From Temnothorax longispinosus (lineage: Eukaryota > Arthropoda > Insecta > Hymenoptera > Formicidae): a stretch of DNA of 64,000 bases. This document shows positions 1-13,710 of this stretch, piece after piece. Below the pieces are notes generated by a model, which did not search any database, was not told where the DNA came from, and saw only the letters and a program-made list of their open reading frames with translations. The stretch lies in the NCBI RefSeq assembly GCF_030848805.1, contig NC_092367.1, positions 18,781,692 to 18,845,691 of the forward strand. Reading direction: 5' to 3'. A program made the translations under genes and the position numbers. Within the stretch, counting starts at the first letter, position 1. Each line of letters opens with the position of its first letter.

Positions 1-2626
1 ATCGCGTACATTATAGTAGTTTATGGTCGTTAATTGCTTTGGGTATTCGTGCCAGCGAGATATGCCAGCGATAGCGATGGTTCTCCGCCGTCCGTGGATA
101 ACTCTCAAACAGTGAAGAACGGGCCGATATATTTTATTAACGAAATTTCGACCGCAAAATTGCCGGCCGTATCCATGCTGGCTGCACGAACCGATTTCAA
201 TCTACGATTCAATAGGCCAGCGTGAGACGAAGCACAGGCAGTTATGAATTGGGGCATGAATTCTAAACGAAATTCCCGATGTCGCTATCGATACTTCCGC
301 CGCAATATCCCTGACAATCCCTATAGTGATGGGATTGACGCACATTCACGCTCGCTATTAACTAAAGTTGAGGCATTTATGGATGACATGATCTAATATC
401 ATATATTACAAAAGTACTTAAAAGTAATTAAACAAACATTAGGATAATAATATGAAAATAATTAAGTAGTTTTTTACATTAGCGCAATATCTTAAAATTG
501 AAACAATATATGTATATCTCCTTGTACTTGTGAGAAAAAAGATATTAATGCTGTAGAATATGATTTAACAGTAGAAGGTTGTGTCTCATATTGATAAGAG
601 ATTATTGATGAAATTATGGTTGTGATTCGAGAAAAAAATTGGTCGAAAATTGCAAGTAAAAATTTTATCGAGTCCATCACTAGTTAGTCTTCTCTTTCAA
701 TTTGTTCCCCGCAAGCGCTAGAAAGACTGGGTGGAGTTTCATCTGCCGAAATCGATGCAAGAATCCCCGCGAAACGCCCCGACGACCGAATGTATAGGAA
801 CCGAATGGAGGTCGAGGTCTTGACCTTCGGGAACCAGAAAATTCGCGGTTCTGCCACCAGTGTTTGCACCCTACTTCCCTTTCGCGTTTTTGTCAGATAC
901 TGGTGATTTGCGGTATTCGTTTACAGCTACTCGGTCACGTTGCACGCTGTATAGTGGTCTTTTTTGGAAGCACCCGCGCGATTAATAATTAATACAGAAT
1001 CCAGCATTATAATTAATCTCGAAAGATTTTTAAAGGGTCTTCATGATTCCCTGTCGAATATTTCATCGAATATTTCAAAATTGTAAATTTATAATTAATG
1101 TACGTTAATTAAAGTTGGAAAATTTGGATTTAGCAAATATGCGAGATTTGCCGAGTGACATATTCAGGTCAAATCAGATGAAATCCGCGTGAGGAAGGGA
1201 ATAATATATAAGAACTCAGAATAGCAGATTTTAGTGTCTTCCCAAATGGAGACCGAAGATGATTACTCATTTCTGATAAATTTTTAGAACAGTCCTCTTT
1301 CTTTCTTTTTTCATCGCTTCACGCGATATTTGAAGTGTCAATTTCAATTTTAATGAGCTACCATATCTATGACAGATAATTTCTGTAAAGAGATAGAGAC
1401 AAATAGAGATGAAAAGAATAGTCACTCTTCTTCTTTGTACTTTTAAAATTAATCAACCAATATTTAAACCGTAAAATGATTTTCTACGATATCTTCAAGA
1501 AAACGAATATCATCATGTTAAAATCATATCAAGCTCATAAGATTGAAAATGTAGCATGAAAAGGTACAACCAAGTAAGTCAAATAAGTTTTGAACAGATG
1601 ACAAGATAGAAATTTCTTTTAAAAGGAGATAAGATAGTCCTTTAGGAAGGAGATAAGCAGAAAGGAAGATAATATCGTTAAGTAAAAAAATGATCACCAT
1701 TGACCGAATTTTTATATTATCATCTTCGTGCATACTTTCTCGCGGTCGCAAAGCATGATGATGGTTTCTTATCTTTGTTCCTTCCACAAGCTGCTGATAC
1801 CCCGGCAACTTTGCCTCATGCCATCAACTTATTACCATAAGTTGGGTGCTCCGACAATGAAGGCGAACGAGAAAGATGGCGAATCCCTCTAAATTTCATT
1901 GTGTGTGTGGTCTTTACAATTCTGAAAACTTTTCTCTTTTTCTTGAGCGTCGGGATTATCCGACAAAATAACCCGGCAAAATTAAAATGCATGTGAACTG
2001 AAACAGTTTTGCCTTTCTATTTATAATTTTACAATGTAAATTATCATTAACGGTTATTAAAAAGAACAAACGGACAAATATGTTTCCGTCACTGGTCTCG
2101 GTAAGCTTTATATTTATAGGCATTTTAAATTTTCACATTTCGAAGTATTTCAGCATTTGGATATTATTGGGTATAAATTTTTCACGGATTACTAGGAGCA
2201 TCATTTGTTTCCCCGTCTATTTAAAAATTAATTTGCGGCGACGTCACATGTTTTTCGATCTTGTTAGTGACAGTCGGTTTCTTGTGCGACACTCATAAGA
2301 TGACGTTAGTTTCAGTTTTGCAGCGTAATCGATCATAAGTCATATATAATAGAAAAAGTTGAGATATGTTTCTTATATAACTTTCTGCATTACATTTTTT
2401 ACCTCTCACAAGATGTTTGCGTTAACGAAACATTTAGACTTTCTCCCGTAACTGTAAGAGTCATAAATATTTGCTAAGGAAAAAAATCCCTTACGCTTTT
2501 TTTTCGGATTGTCGAGAGCAAGTACGCTAGCAACATAATTTTTTACCGCACTTCTGCATCTTCGCAGTGTAATGCATCCGCTTTTCTTTTAAATTTTAGA
2601 TGTTCATTTCTTATCAAGGAAACAAG

Positions 2627-2630
<4 letters not shown>

Positions 2631-2669
<39 letters not shown>
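2631..2669. repeat. (GA)n microsatellite
   Basis: An uninterrupted run of about 19 GA units inside AT-rich sequence. It is probably length-polymorphic. (GA)n can also bind GAGA-type factors in insects, but there is no adjacent gene evidence. Confidence 0.95.
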
Positions 2670-2673
<4 letters not shown>

Positions 2674-5600
2674 TTGTTATAAATTTAAGATATTTTAATA
2701 TAAATTTAATATTTTACATTTTTTAATTTATTTTACATATATATGTTTACTGATATTTTTATTTATTTTTATTCGTATTTTTTTTTGCGGAATTCTTATG
2801 AAAATATTTTATTGTATTATAATAGCTGAAGATGGAGACTGCATCAACGTAATTACCATCTTCTGAAAGCTTAAAACACTAATGTAATTTGTTTTTCAAA
2901 TTAATTATTGCGTTTGTAATATAAGTAATGTTGTTCACACGTGCAGTGTCTCGGAAAACACTCTTCATCCGTATGTGGGCGGACTCGATGGAACAATTAT
3001 TCAAGCGATGCATTTTCCCGCGAGCGAATCTCCACGGTTTCCACTCTTTTCTAGATGGCGAAATAACTGCCTCGTTTCATCCGATGTCGATTTGATATCT
3101 CGCGCGTTTCGCCTACACTTTAGCGAAAACTTTCTATTGAGATGTTGTATACTTCCGGCGTTAGCTCATGTATTGTAGAAAGGATGGCTGTGCACGACAC
3201 GATTGGAACTCCTCCACTGAATTTTTATATGTCCTGTGCAGCTGAGACCGCGCGGCGAAACACTCACGCAAGAAACTCCGTGGAGGCGGTACCTACGGAA
3301 GATCGATGAGGAATTAAAAGAATGTCAAGGTTTCGCAAACAATTTCTTTGCAATATTTCCTACCCCGTCGAAGAGGGTAAAGTGGCTGTAAACGAGATCC
3401 GTAATAGTGAGAGATGAACGTTTTCACGTTGCACGTTCATCATTTTATGTCCAACGAGACATTACAAATCTGTAACGTCTTCTTTTCTTAAAGCGTTGAA
3501 CGTTAAAGCGATAATGTGCGAGCGTTAACTTGCCGTTTGCAGAGATAAAAAGGATAAAACATACAAAATTAAGATCGCAAATTAATATGTAACACGTAAG
3601 ATCTCGCATCCTGTTTTCTTTATTTTTTTTATAGAGAATGTATAAACGAGACAAATATTGTTCATTTAATATACTTTTTACATTGCGTTGTTTTATACAA
3701 TCGTAATGTTAACACGCGAGATTGGCATTACTTTTCTATTAAGTGACGCACTGAGGAAAAATCGTTTAGTGGGCCGTTGGTCGTTTCACCTTGGATCGCT
3801 TCCAAGGGGGAACTAGTGAGGCAGTAGTGATCGATCAGAGCAGGCCAGCCTCTGCAGGTACACGCTCGTACGTGCGTTCTGGAGGTCCTTGGAGATAATG
3901 AATATGTACTGGATTACTGGAATACCGAAGAAAGATAGAAGGTATTCGTGTTGGTATAGATTGATCAGTCGGAGAACGCAGGTATACAGGGAACGAGTTC
4001 ATCGGAAGGGATCGAATAGAATGATCGTCGAATAGGAGTTGCAAAGATTAGAGAAATGACGTGATATATAGATGTTCGTAATGCCACACTATTGATTGGC
4101 AGAACCAATCGCGACCTCAATATTTTTTTCCCTTTCGTCATTGATATAAAATCGGATAAAACGATATTCGGGTTTTGCCCGAATTTTATTTAAATATAAT
4201 ACGTGTCATTCGATTCAGAACGGCCATCTCTATTTCTCTCGGTTTCATTTAATTAGATCTAAATTAAAAAAGACGTTTATTTTCGAATACACTTCTTTAC
4301 ATCTGGGTGCTACTTATCACGTTAATTTAAAAAAATGATACTGATTTATTTCTAAAAGTATAAAAACAGAATAAATGTAAAAGGACGTTTCTTACTTTTA
4401 ACTATTTAATTATAACGAACGTGATTTTTAAAGAGTTGTAGGATCATTGAATCAGGTATTTATTATTTAGAGTATCATGGTGGTTCATTATCGCCGAGTT
4501 TAATTATACATTGTAATCAAAATTCAAATCCCCGGAACTGATTGCATGTGCAGGACAGATATTACTGAATTGATAACATTCTATCTACGTATATTTGGAT
4601 TCGCGCGCGCGCGAGAGTGCATGTCAAGGCGATAGTGTGAAGAAAAACCCGGCTTGTTTGAGAATAAAATAAACGCTCGCTCACAATCGGAGATTCGTTT
4701 AGTGCAACATATTTGGACAACCTCAATCGGGCGCCGCTCGTGTTATTCGAATAAAATCGCGTGACGCGTTTTCTGTACTAATAAATCATACGTTTAATTA
4801 CGCTATCTCCATTTAACAAGCTGTCACGTACACGTCTATCTTGCCAGGGAAAATATAATCAACGATACTCCTCCGCAATTATACGATTCGGTTACACAAT
4901 TCACGACACGTTCGTCATTTCGTCGCGTACTGCTCCTAACTTTTGCCACGTCGGTATCACTAAATGCATTTACACCAGTATTTATACGTGAGAGGCATTA
5001 TTTAATTATTTTCGCTCAAACCATTTGACGTTTATCGTGCATCTATGTAATTGCAATTTATTAGACAGAAATGTAAACTGTACAAACTTGCATGCTGTTT
5101 CAACGAAGTTTTTAGTTCCATTGCAATAATGTAATAACGCGTGAATATATAATAAAATTGGTAATATCTTTCAAAGAAAGTTAATGCTCTGCTTTCAGAG
5201 AAATAGAATTGTCTTAACATTGGATTTTCGAAAAACCTAAATACTTAAAGATTATAATGATTCTTTCCAAGTCATGAGAAAACATTATTAGATATTTTAC
5301 ATGAATTTTATTGTCCGCAAAAGAAATGCATTTTCGCCTTTTGTTTAAAGAAATAAAGAATGTGGGCGAAATATCGTTGACAACATCGTGTTTTACAAAG
5401 GCTTGTAAATGCGAAATTTAGCTGATGTCAACCCTGACCGAGTTCCGAGAGGAAGACAACTACGATGAGAGAGACAGGCCGTGGAATAGACAGCGTTCCG
5501 TTGGACATCAAAGCTTAAAAGGGTGGAATCATATAATAGTTGAGTGACAGTAGTAGTGATTGACCTTGTCCGTATTTCGGTTGCAAGAGGATTGCACGTC

Positions 5601-8600
5601 TTCCCAAATTTTTTCGTCTGAGTGACTTTCGATTCGCCGGCATACAAAGCCTTTCATCAATTTTAAGGATTTTCAATACTTTATTACAGCAAGATGACGC
5701 GTTTGAAATTGGTAGGATAGATTTTTGTACAAATTGCGAGCAAGAAGGTAACCCAATCGATTTGTCAATTTTCAAAGCTAACTAACTTGATATTCTTTTA
5801 AATTATTTATTAATACAGTATAGTGCTTATTAATACTATAAATAGAGAAAAATAGCAATAATCGATACATCAGAACAAGCTCGTAGCGAAGTAATGTCCA
5901 AGCTATAAATAAAATATGTTAGTATATTATATAGTATCGTACAATTAACTATTCTTTCGAGTTTCTCACAGATTTCTTCTCCCTATTAAAAACAAATTAT
6001 TAAAAATTGCAGTAATATTATCATGTTCTTTTTCTTAAAGCAGAGTTTTACATTTAGCCTATAACAAATCTGATTATGACTTACAATCAAACTTATTACA
6101 CAGTTTCTTCTTCCTGCATGCGTTCAGTTTTGCGAAATTCTGCCTATAATCCCATTTAAAAATTTACAAGTGAGACCGTAAGGATTTAACGACGAAACGA
6201 ATCTCAAGTGACGTTTTAAAAGGCTTCGCGCAAACATCGCGATGTCACGGGATATCTGTCGATCGCGGACTCATTCATCTTCGACGCGAATAACCATTCA
6301 TGAACGACAGTCGGCGTGGGTGCAATAAACAAGAAACCGGTCGTTTTCTCACGTGGTGTCGCAACGCTATTTTGGTGCAATTCTTGTGTTGAGCGTCATC
6401 GACTCGCGCAAGAATACGAAACACATTCACCGTGATAGTCGCTTCGCGACTCGTAGCCGTGGGCGACTAAATCCTTGTGCAGAGAGTGCAGTCCCGCCGG
6501 ATGTCCTTTCAAGCACGGACTTCTAGACGGCTTCAGTATCGAATTTCCGTAGCGATAGTTCGATGGAAAGTTCAGTAGTGAAGTTATCTAACGTTTGAAA
6601 ATCGAAGCTTATATTTATCACCGAGAAGATGTAAAGTAAGTAAGTACGAAAACTTCTGGCTTCTTAATTAACCTCAAGTTTAATTTGCTAATGAGAATTT
6701 GATGTAAGCCCTATTCCAAATGTGCAAATATTTGGAAACTCGAACGTTGCCGTATACATATATATTCATCGTCGTATAAATATTTATACGTTATATATTC
6801 ACTCTTTTGCGACCACTAGCGGGTTTTTCGTTAAATTTATTCACAAAGCGCGATTACGTCAATGCGTGAACCTCTGCGTAGAGCCCACCGCGGATCCAAA
6901 GCACGTGCGCTCTTGACGTCACGTGCCTCGCGTAGAGAAATGAAGAAAAAGCGGTTTTTTGAAATCTTAATGGACCTCATCGTACTTGGGTCTAGAGCGG
7001 TATTTATTTAATATCTCCATTTGTCAGGCATTAAAGGAACAAACTTTTACCCTCCCTTTCAACCGTAGATAAAAACCGTATAATCGCACGCGCACGTGCT
7101 TAACATTTTTGTGAAATTCATAATGTTTTGTTAGAATTCGTTGCGGTTGTATCTCATTTAGCCGAATTAGTTGCCGTAATTATCGTTCCTGACGAAAAGA
7201 GCGATAGTCAATTTTAAGTATTTTATTATTTTCTAATTGAAGCGTACCTATCTTAGTATAATAAAATGTTACACAACGTTACATTACGTTTTGAACTTTC
7301 CAACATTTATTTCACATTTCTGCAGTTTTCTCGGGGAAAATATAACATAAAATAGTTCGTGACAGGCTTAATAAAACATTTGGTAATCGCGGCACGAGAC
7401 TACGTTGCGGCGAAACGAAATTCCGGTATTAAAGCGGAAAATGCGCTCTCGCCCAGGGGGAATTCTGGTTGGCCGCTTCGGGATTATCAAAAATTTCTCC
7501 GTTCGAGCTCGTGAGATTTTCGCGTAAAATTTCGTATCGCAGAAAGATCAAAGAGACCGATAAGTACATTATATAAATACATCTTTGCTCCCGCAGCTTA
7601 TCTGCATAGCGTGGGGAAATTCAACAGCCATTTTGCTCTTGGAAAAGTAATCTGAGTACGACTGAAATTCACGTTGGTATTCTTGACGTAACATTTATAG
7701 AGAATAAAAAAAATCAGGCTTTGACGACGTCACTTAATCAATACAAATACGATCTTGTTTGTTGTTTGTAGTTCGTTTTTATGAACATATGTGCTTTAAT
7801 ATTTGATTGATACATTCTATAGATATTAACAGATGAACCTTAGATGGATTCGGATAAATTTTGCAACAAAAATTTAATGGTAATTAAAGAAACAAGTAGC
7901 ATAATATTTATTACAGTACAATTGAATATATATATTAATAGAGTATTTTTTTTATATTAGAAAGATCAATTTTCGTTCCGCGAGAAATACCTTTAGCGCA
8001 TGCTTTTTCTTCAACTGTTTGAGTTTCCTTCTGGAAATTATTTTCTGACAGAATTAATTTTCATTGACATTGCTCCTGCGCAAGTTTTATTCTCGCAAAC
8101 TAACAATGAAATGTATTCTTATTTTAAAGTTTATTTACTTCGAAATAACTTTCGTTTCTTTCTTTCTCTTTTTCTCGAATTTACATACGAAATCCGGATT
8201 GTTGCTATTTTACGGGCTATACACGTGTCATGAACGACATCCACGAACGCGACTACAGAAACTGTAACAAACATTAACATACATACATGATGTTTGTGGG
8301 AAAAGTTTACAAAGAAAATTACACAAATACACGGCATTCATAAGACATGAGATGAGAAAAATGCTGAACAAACAAATTTGTCACATTTGAAATAAAAAAC
8401 AAAACATCCGTTTTGCTCTTAGGATTGCGGTCCGTTTTATATTACTTATTGCTCGTGTATTTTGAACTCGCATATATATCAAAAGTGTCAGAATTTTGCC
8501 AAACGAGAAATGTCCGATAATAGCGTAAGAAAAGTTGCATCGATAAGCCCGTCGCGAGATAAAGTAATTAATTACTTCACGAAGAGCGGCGAATATCGAT

Positions 8601-10779
8601 GGCAACCGGATAATTGTTTTTCCGTGAGGCGACTGTGTAGAATATTGGAATTTTTTCACCCACGATGGAAAATTTATTTCGTTAGAAACATTCCACCGTT
8701 TGTCTCGAGAATTGTGCCGGTGATAGCGAGAAACGTAGTTTTAGTTCTTTGTCGACCGAAAAATATGATAATGTCTGATAGAGTAAGCATGGCATCTTGT
8801 ACCGATTTTATCTTCCAAAAAAGAGTAATCGCATCTAGTAATTCTAACTTTTCCAGATTTAACTTTAATAAAGGTTGGTTTGTTAATCGATTTATTCCAA
8901 GTATAATTAGAATCTAATTTGGAAAAATTACATATCAAATCAAGTTCAACATATACTGAAAAAAATATAGGAAATAAAACTATAACACGCATAGCTGATT
9001 GAATTATAATTTCCCGATTATTATAATTGTCCCTCACTTTTTTAATCGACGCTGCAATTGATATCGCTCGCACAAACTTAACACGTATATGTAGACTGAG
9101 GTGAAGTGATGACAGGATGGCACTTTAATTAACGAGCCATTCAGTCGCGGTACTCTCGTTATGAAATCTAGAAATGTGTAGGCGGGAGCATTTGCTCAAA
9201 GATGGTTTCAAGCACGGTCGATTCATATCAAGTCGAGTCGCGTTTCGCGCGGCCACATTCATTTATTTTCCTCCCGTTCCTTTTTTTTACGACTAGTATA
9301 AACTTGTCTTTTTTACGATACGTCTATTTTATACGAGGTTTTTTCCGGAAATTGCTTATACGCGACAGCGCTGGATATGTTTCTTTATAGTCGAGGTAGA
9401 CTAGGTAGGCTACTAATTGGCTGCACAAAATTGAAATGGTTACCCGTTCAGACGATTCGTATAAGTAAGTCAACCTAATAAACTTCCTCTTTACCTTATT
9501 GCGTGCACCAACGCTGGCTACAAGTTACTTTAATAGGTTAAATGCGACTATACATACTCTTTAAAATGTAACACACGTGTGTGACCCTTTTGTGCAATAT
9601 TTTGAAACATCTCGCAGTATTAATTGGCGATAAAAATACGACATGAAAAAAAGGTGTTAAGCAATGTAATTAAAGAGCAGTTTTTTATGTTTGCTAAACA
9701 ACTTTTGAATGGACCGTCACGCGTCATTCACAGGACGATATCGTGAATCGAATTCCCGAAGCGAGTTTATTCGCACTTGATGCTCGTAAAACACAGCGAG
9801 GCCCATAAACCAATCTCACTTTTCACTTTTGCTCATTCTCAAAAGAATTCCCGTTCGCGCGAAAGCTTTTTCGCGTCTTCAATAGCAACGATCGAAAGAA
9901 AGTCTTTCAAGTTACCATTAATCGAGAAACATTGCCTCGGGTGAGATCTGTAAATTTATCTTTTTCCAATATTGCAATACTGAAGCGTCGCGCATCTACT
10001 TTTACTCGATATCACTGCGTAAACAGTCGTCGTGCATTATTAGAGCCGTTTGCAAAAAAAAGAGACGTAGGATTTCAAAAACGCCATTAGATAGGACCGC
10101 ATCTTATTGTAATTTTGTGCTTCATCTAATGAACGTTTTGTTAAATATTATCCTTTGAAATATTATAGCTCGTGGCATTTCAAGGTGAAGGAGGCGCATT
10201 TTACATCATAAAATAGGTATCATATTATCATCGCTGGGTGGAAACAGCAGTGAAAATGTGTAATGCGCGGGAGGAATCGGTCGCGACACGCGCCCACTCT
10301 CCCGCGCGTTATTCGCGTCTCGGCGCCTTCTCACCTTCCGGCTTGCCGGTTATCGGAGTCCAAGGTCGACAGACCTTGATGAAGTCGGCCGACATGATCT
10401 ATACATGTTGATGGACTGAGGTAGACAGCGTGCGTAGCTATCTGGGGGCAACAGATGCTGGAGGGGACAAAGGAGGTATATAATGATTGAACTTTCCGCA
10501 GGGATGACTGATCCGCACAGTCATATGGGCTTAGCAAACCCACGGACCCGAGCTCAATACACTACGGACAATCGCATACCTACATTTACAAGTCATATAT
10601 ACACACGTTTTTTATTTGTAGCTGTGCAATAAATATTCAAGGAAAAATGAAAGCGGGATACAAGAATCTTAATTTGAGAATATGAAAAATAAGAACAATA
10701 CGTGTTATGGAGCAGGATAGCAAAAGCTGAAGCTCGTTCTTTATTTATGTCTTTTAATAAAAAAAAATAACGATTGATA

Positions 10780-11280
10780 CTGCTGATACCACAGCATGGA
10801 TCCCGATCGTGGAGAGAAAGAAAAAGCTGCTCTCTTCTTTCTTTCCTCTCCTCGCGTCTCTCAATCCGGAGCTCAGAACGGCGAATTTTCCTTCTACCTT
10901 CATCCATTCCATTCGTTCGCGCGGCTCCCTCCCTCTAGACAGCAGCCGGCGGCGGCACCCTCTCGGAAAATGAAAAGGCCCCTCCACCGCCACCCGAGTT
11001 TTCCCCAGTAACGATCGGTTCCCTTGCCCGGGGTACGAATAGCGGATTGCACGACGCCGGTCCCTTCCTATCCCCGCCGCCCTACGGCGATCCCTCGGTC
11101 TTCCTCGATCCCTCGTGCGATCTCCCTTCTCCTCCCTTTTCTCCTACTCCTCTTTCTGGCTACAGGCATGGATTATAGTTGCGTGGTGCCCCATTCGTCT
11201 GGTCTTTCGGAGCGTCGCGTCGATTCGAGAATTGCGCGTGCATTTAATCCCGCAGAACGAATGACGAGATTCTGATATAC
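10780..11280. other. GC- and pyrimidine-rich patch
   Basis: Base composition shifts sharply from the AT-rich flanks to CT-rich and CpG-rich sequence. Both strands carry short open frames (for example 10796-11011 and 11024-11275), but their low-complexity Arg/Ser/Pro content looks like a by-product of composition. It could be a regulatory island or a 5'UTR exon, and I cannot say which. Confidence 0.3.
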
Positions 11281-12171
11281 CTCGATAATAATCTACGCGT
11301 TATACCGTACATTTCATGAATATTAAATTTCCTAATTAAACAGAAAACAATTATGTAAGAGATTATTCTATGGAGAACTAGAATTTTATCTTTTATTCAA
11401 ATAAAAAAATAGGATGAAATGAGTATTAATGCGAATGAAAATGGGAAAACATTCATATTTGTTATCGTATATATGAAAACGATACTCGGTAATAATAATT
11501 ATGACTATTATTTATACATGGAAAGCTATCTCACGGGTATCATCATATAGTGACAATCTAGCTACAATTATCTGCATTATTCGATATTTGTTGTATACAA
11601 AAACATAATCGTTCAATAGCTGTAGCGAGCAACCGCTGATTAATTCTCCCAGCCGCATTTCCGCGGGCATATCTGCACAATCGCAATATTTACATTATAT
11701 AATCCACGTATTTCTGATAAAGCTCACGCGTTCGATATATCTATTGGGTACGGACTATCCATACACCTCAGCTTACTGGCCACGTGCACATATACATATT
11801 GGAATCTGTTTCATTATTTATCGTGCACGTATTTTATCCCTAACTCGAAAGAGTACGTTTAAAATCGTGACGAGAGAGCTCGTACAACGCACTGCAACTT
11901 TTCTTTTCTTTTTTGAAGAAATTTTTACGTGAAAACATATTGAGAAAAGATATACTGTAAAATTTAATATTCATGAAATGTACGGTATATTATCGAGGTA
12001 TATAAAAACATACGTATCTTTATTGAAAATTTTATTTCACGCTATGTGTAAGTAATCAAGCATAACTGATTGAGATAATAAAAGAAAAGAAAATATATGT
12101 TCTAACATTTTATTTTCTCTTTCGCTCGCTTATTTACTCTCAAAGCTTACAATCAGATTTTCTTTCGGATA

Positions 12172-12293
12172 TTAATTATTGCATCACATTAATTATTGCA
12201 ACTACATGCACAATTCATCGAGATTTATAGATATTAATAAAAATGATACGCATTAATCATGTAGACATGCGTATTAATACATGTAGACATTAC
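12172..12293. repeat. Short direct repeats in AT-rich DNA
   Basis: ATTAATTATTGCA occurs twice within about 30 bp near 12172-12200. A roughly 21-bp unit containing CATGTAGACAT is then duplicated imperfectly at about 12249-12291. The repeats are simple local duplications with no termini typical of a mobile element. Confidence 0.7.
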
Positions 12294-13199
12294 TAGCAAA
12301 ATATTTATTATAATCTCGCAATGCATATATATATGCAAGTGAAAATGATCGTAAAAGTAGAATCGCGATACTGAACCGCCGAGTATAAATATGCGAGAAA
12401 TAACATTTAGAAAATCTCCTTCGCAAATCGCAAAATATTATTTCTGTCGTAATTATAATTGGATATGAAATAATATCACATTAAGAAAAGAGTGAATTAA
12501 ATTGAAACAATAATTCGCATCACTCATTACGGAAGTAATAAAGTGACGCAAAATTATTACGTCGGAAAATTATTTCTACGATATTTAATACGAAGATTAT
12601 AATTTATTAATTAATGAGGATCAAATTGAAGTCTCGAATGCTATTTAATCTTCAGTTGCGATTGCTATAAAGTATTGCCATAAGTGCGTCCTAGGAATCA
12701 ATATCACGTTTATCATGAAACTCGATGAAGCATAGCTATTATAACTTTCTAGACATTATCGCATAAAATTTATGTCGAAGAATATTATTATTTACGACTT
12801 CTTGAGACGTTAATAAGATACTGTAGAGTATTAATAAACAGAGTTTATATTCTCCGTTATTTTGCAACGTATCCATAAAATAAAAAGATATCGTTCATAA
12901 CGCAGTAAGATAATTCATTCCGCTGTGAAATAAAGGCTCACGCGCAATTCTGGAAATTTAAAAAAAAAACAAAAGAAAAGGTTATCTCAGATTAAAAAAG
13001 TATAATAATTTTTTTGTCCATATGTGTATGCGACGGATTTTCGCATTATTTGAAATGTATTTGACACTTTTATATGCATATATAAATTTAGCGTTAGGCA
13101 AAACTATTCTTTATTTTCGTTTTGTTATATTACATTGGTTATTATTCTTCCCGTTAGATAAAGCCCGCTTCAATACACGTTGCGGAGATAAATCTTAGT

Positions 13200-13710
13200 T
13201 TCTTTCAAACCACGCGCGATGCTTCTCCGGTTGGATTCGGCCAGCTAGATTCGTCGAAAGTTATCGGTGCAATTTGTCCACTATATCTGTCGAACGGTCC
13301 AGCCCTGTCTCCATCCTTTGGCAATCCCCACTGCGTCTCTCTTTGCAACCACCAGCCGCCAGCCGAACGCCCACACGTCTTTCCGTCGAACGAGCGCGCT
13401 GCGCTGGAGCGGCCGCAGTAATCTTCTACTACTTGTACGCGCAGCCGCGATCGCGACTACTTGGGGGGATGCGCGCGCTCAGCCGGCTTCGACTACTGGG
13501 ACTCGCGGCGCGCAAGTAGTAACGGACCCATCAGTACGAGGCACGCTCTCGCGAGGAGCGCACCTCGTTCACGGGGAAGAATACGCTCACTTTCATCGCT
13601 TCCAGCCTAGGCGCGCAACTGGTGATCGATTCGCACTTCCGGCGCGGGTCGACCCCCTCCGATACACGGCGGTTCGTCAAGGTCGCTCGATCGAGAACCT
13701 AAAGTAGATC
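13200..13710. other. CpG-rich patch upstream of Phactr
   Basis: A GC- and CpG-rich block of about 0.5 kb in an AT-rich neighbourhood, roughly 2.7 kb before the first Phactr coding exon. It stays open in several frames (the longest is 13267-13707), as expected of GC-rich DNA with few stops. No domain or splice-supported exon is evident. Its position and composition suit a promoter or non-coding first exon of Phactr, but that is inference. Confidence 0.3.

Noticed and set aside
8462..8917. 151-codon open frame on the + strand
   Set aside because: It starts at TTG, has no recognisable domain or splice context, and a substantial frame on the reverse strand overlaps it. The first ATG gives about 135 residues with no family resemblance.
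13267..13707. 146-codon open frame in the GC-rich patch upstream of Phactr
   Set aside because: It starts with a non-ATG codon, overlaps another open frame on the same strand, and has Arg/Ala/Thr-rich content typical of GC-driven open frames.
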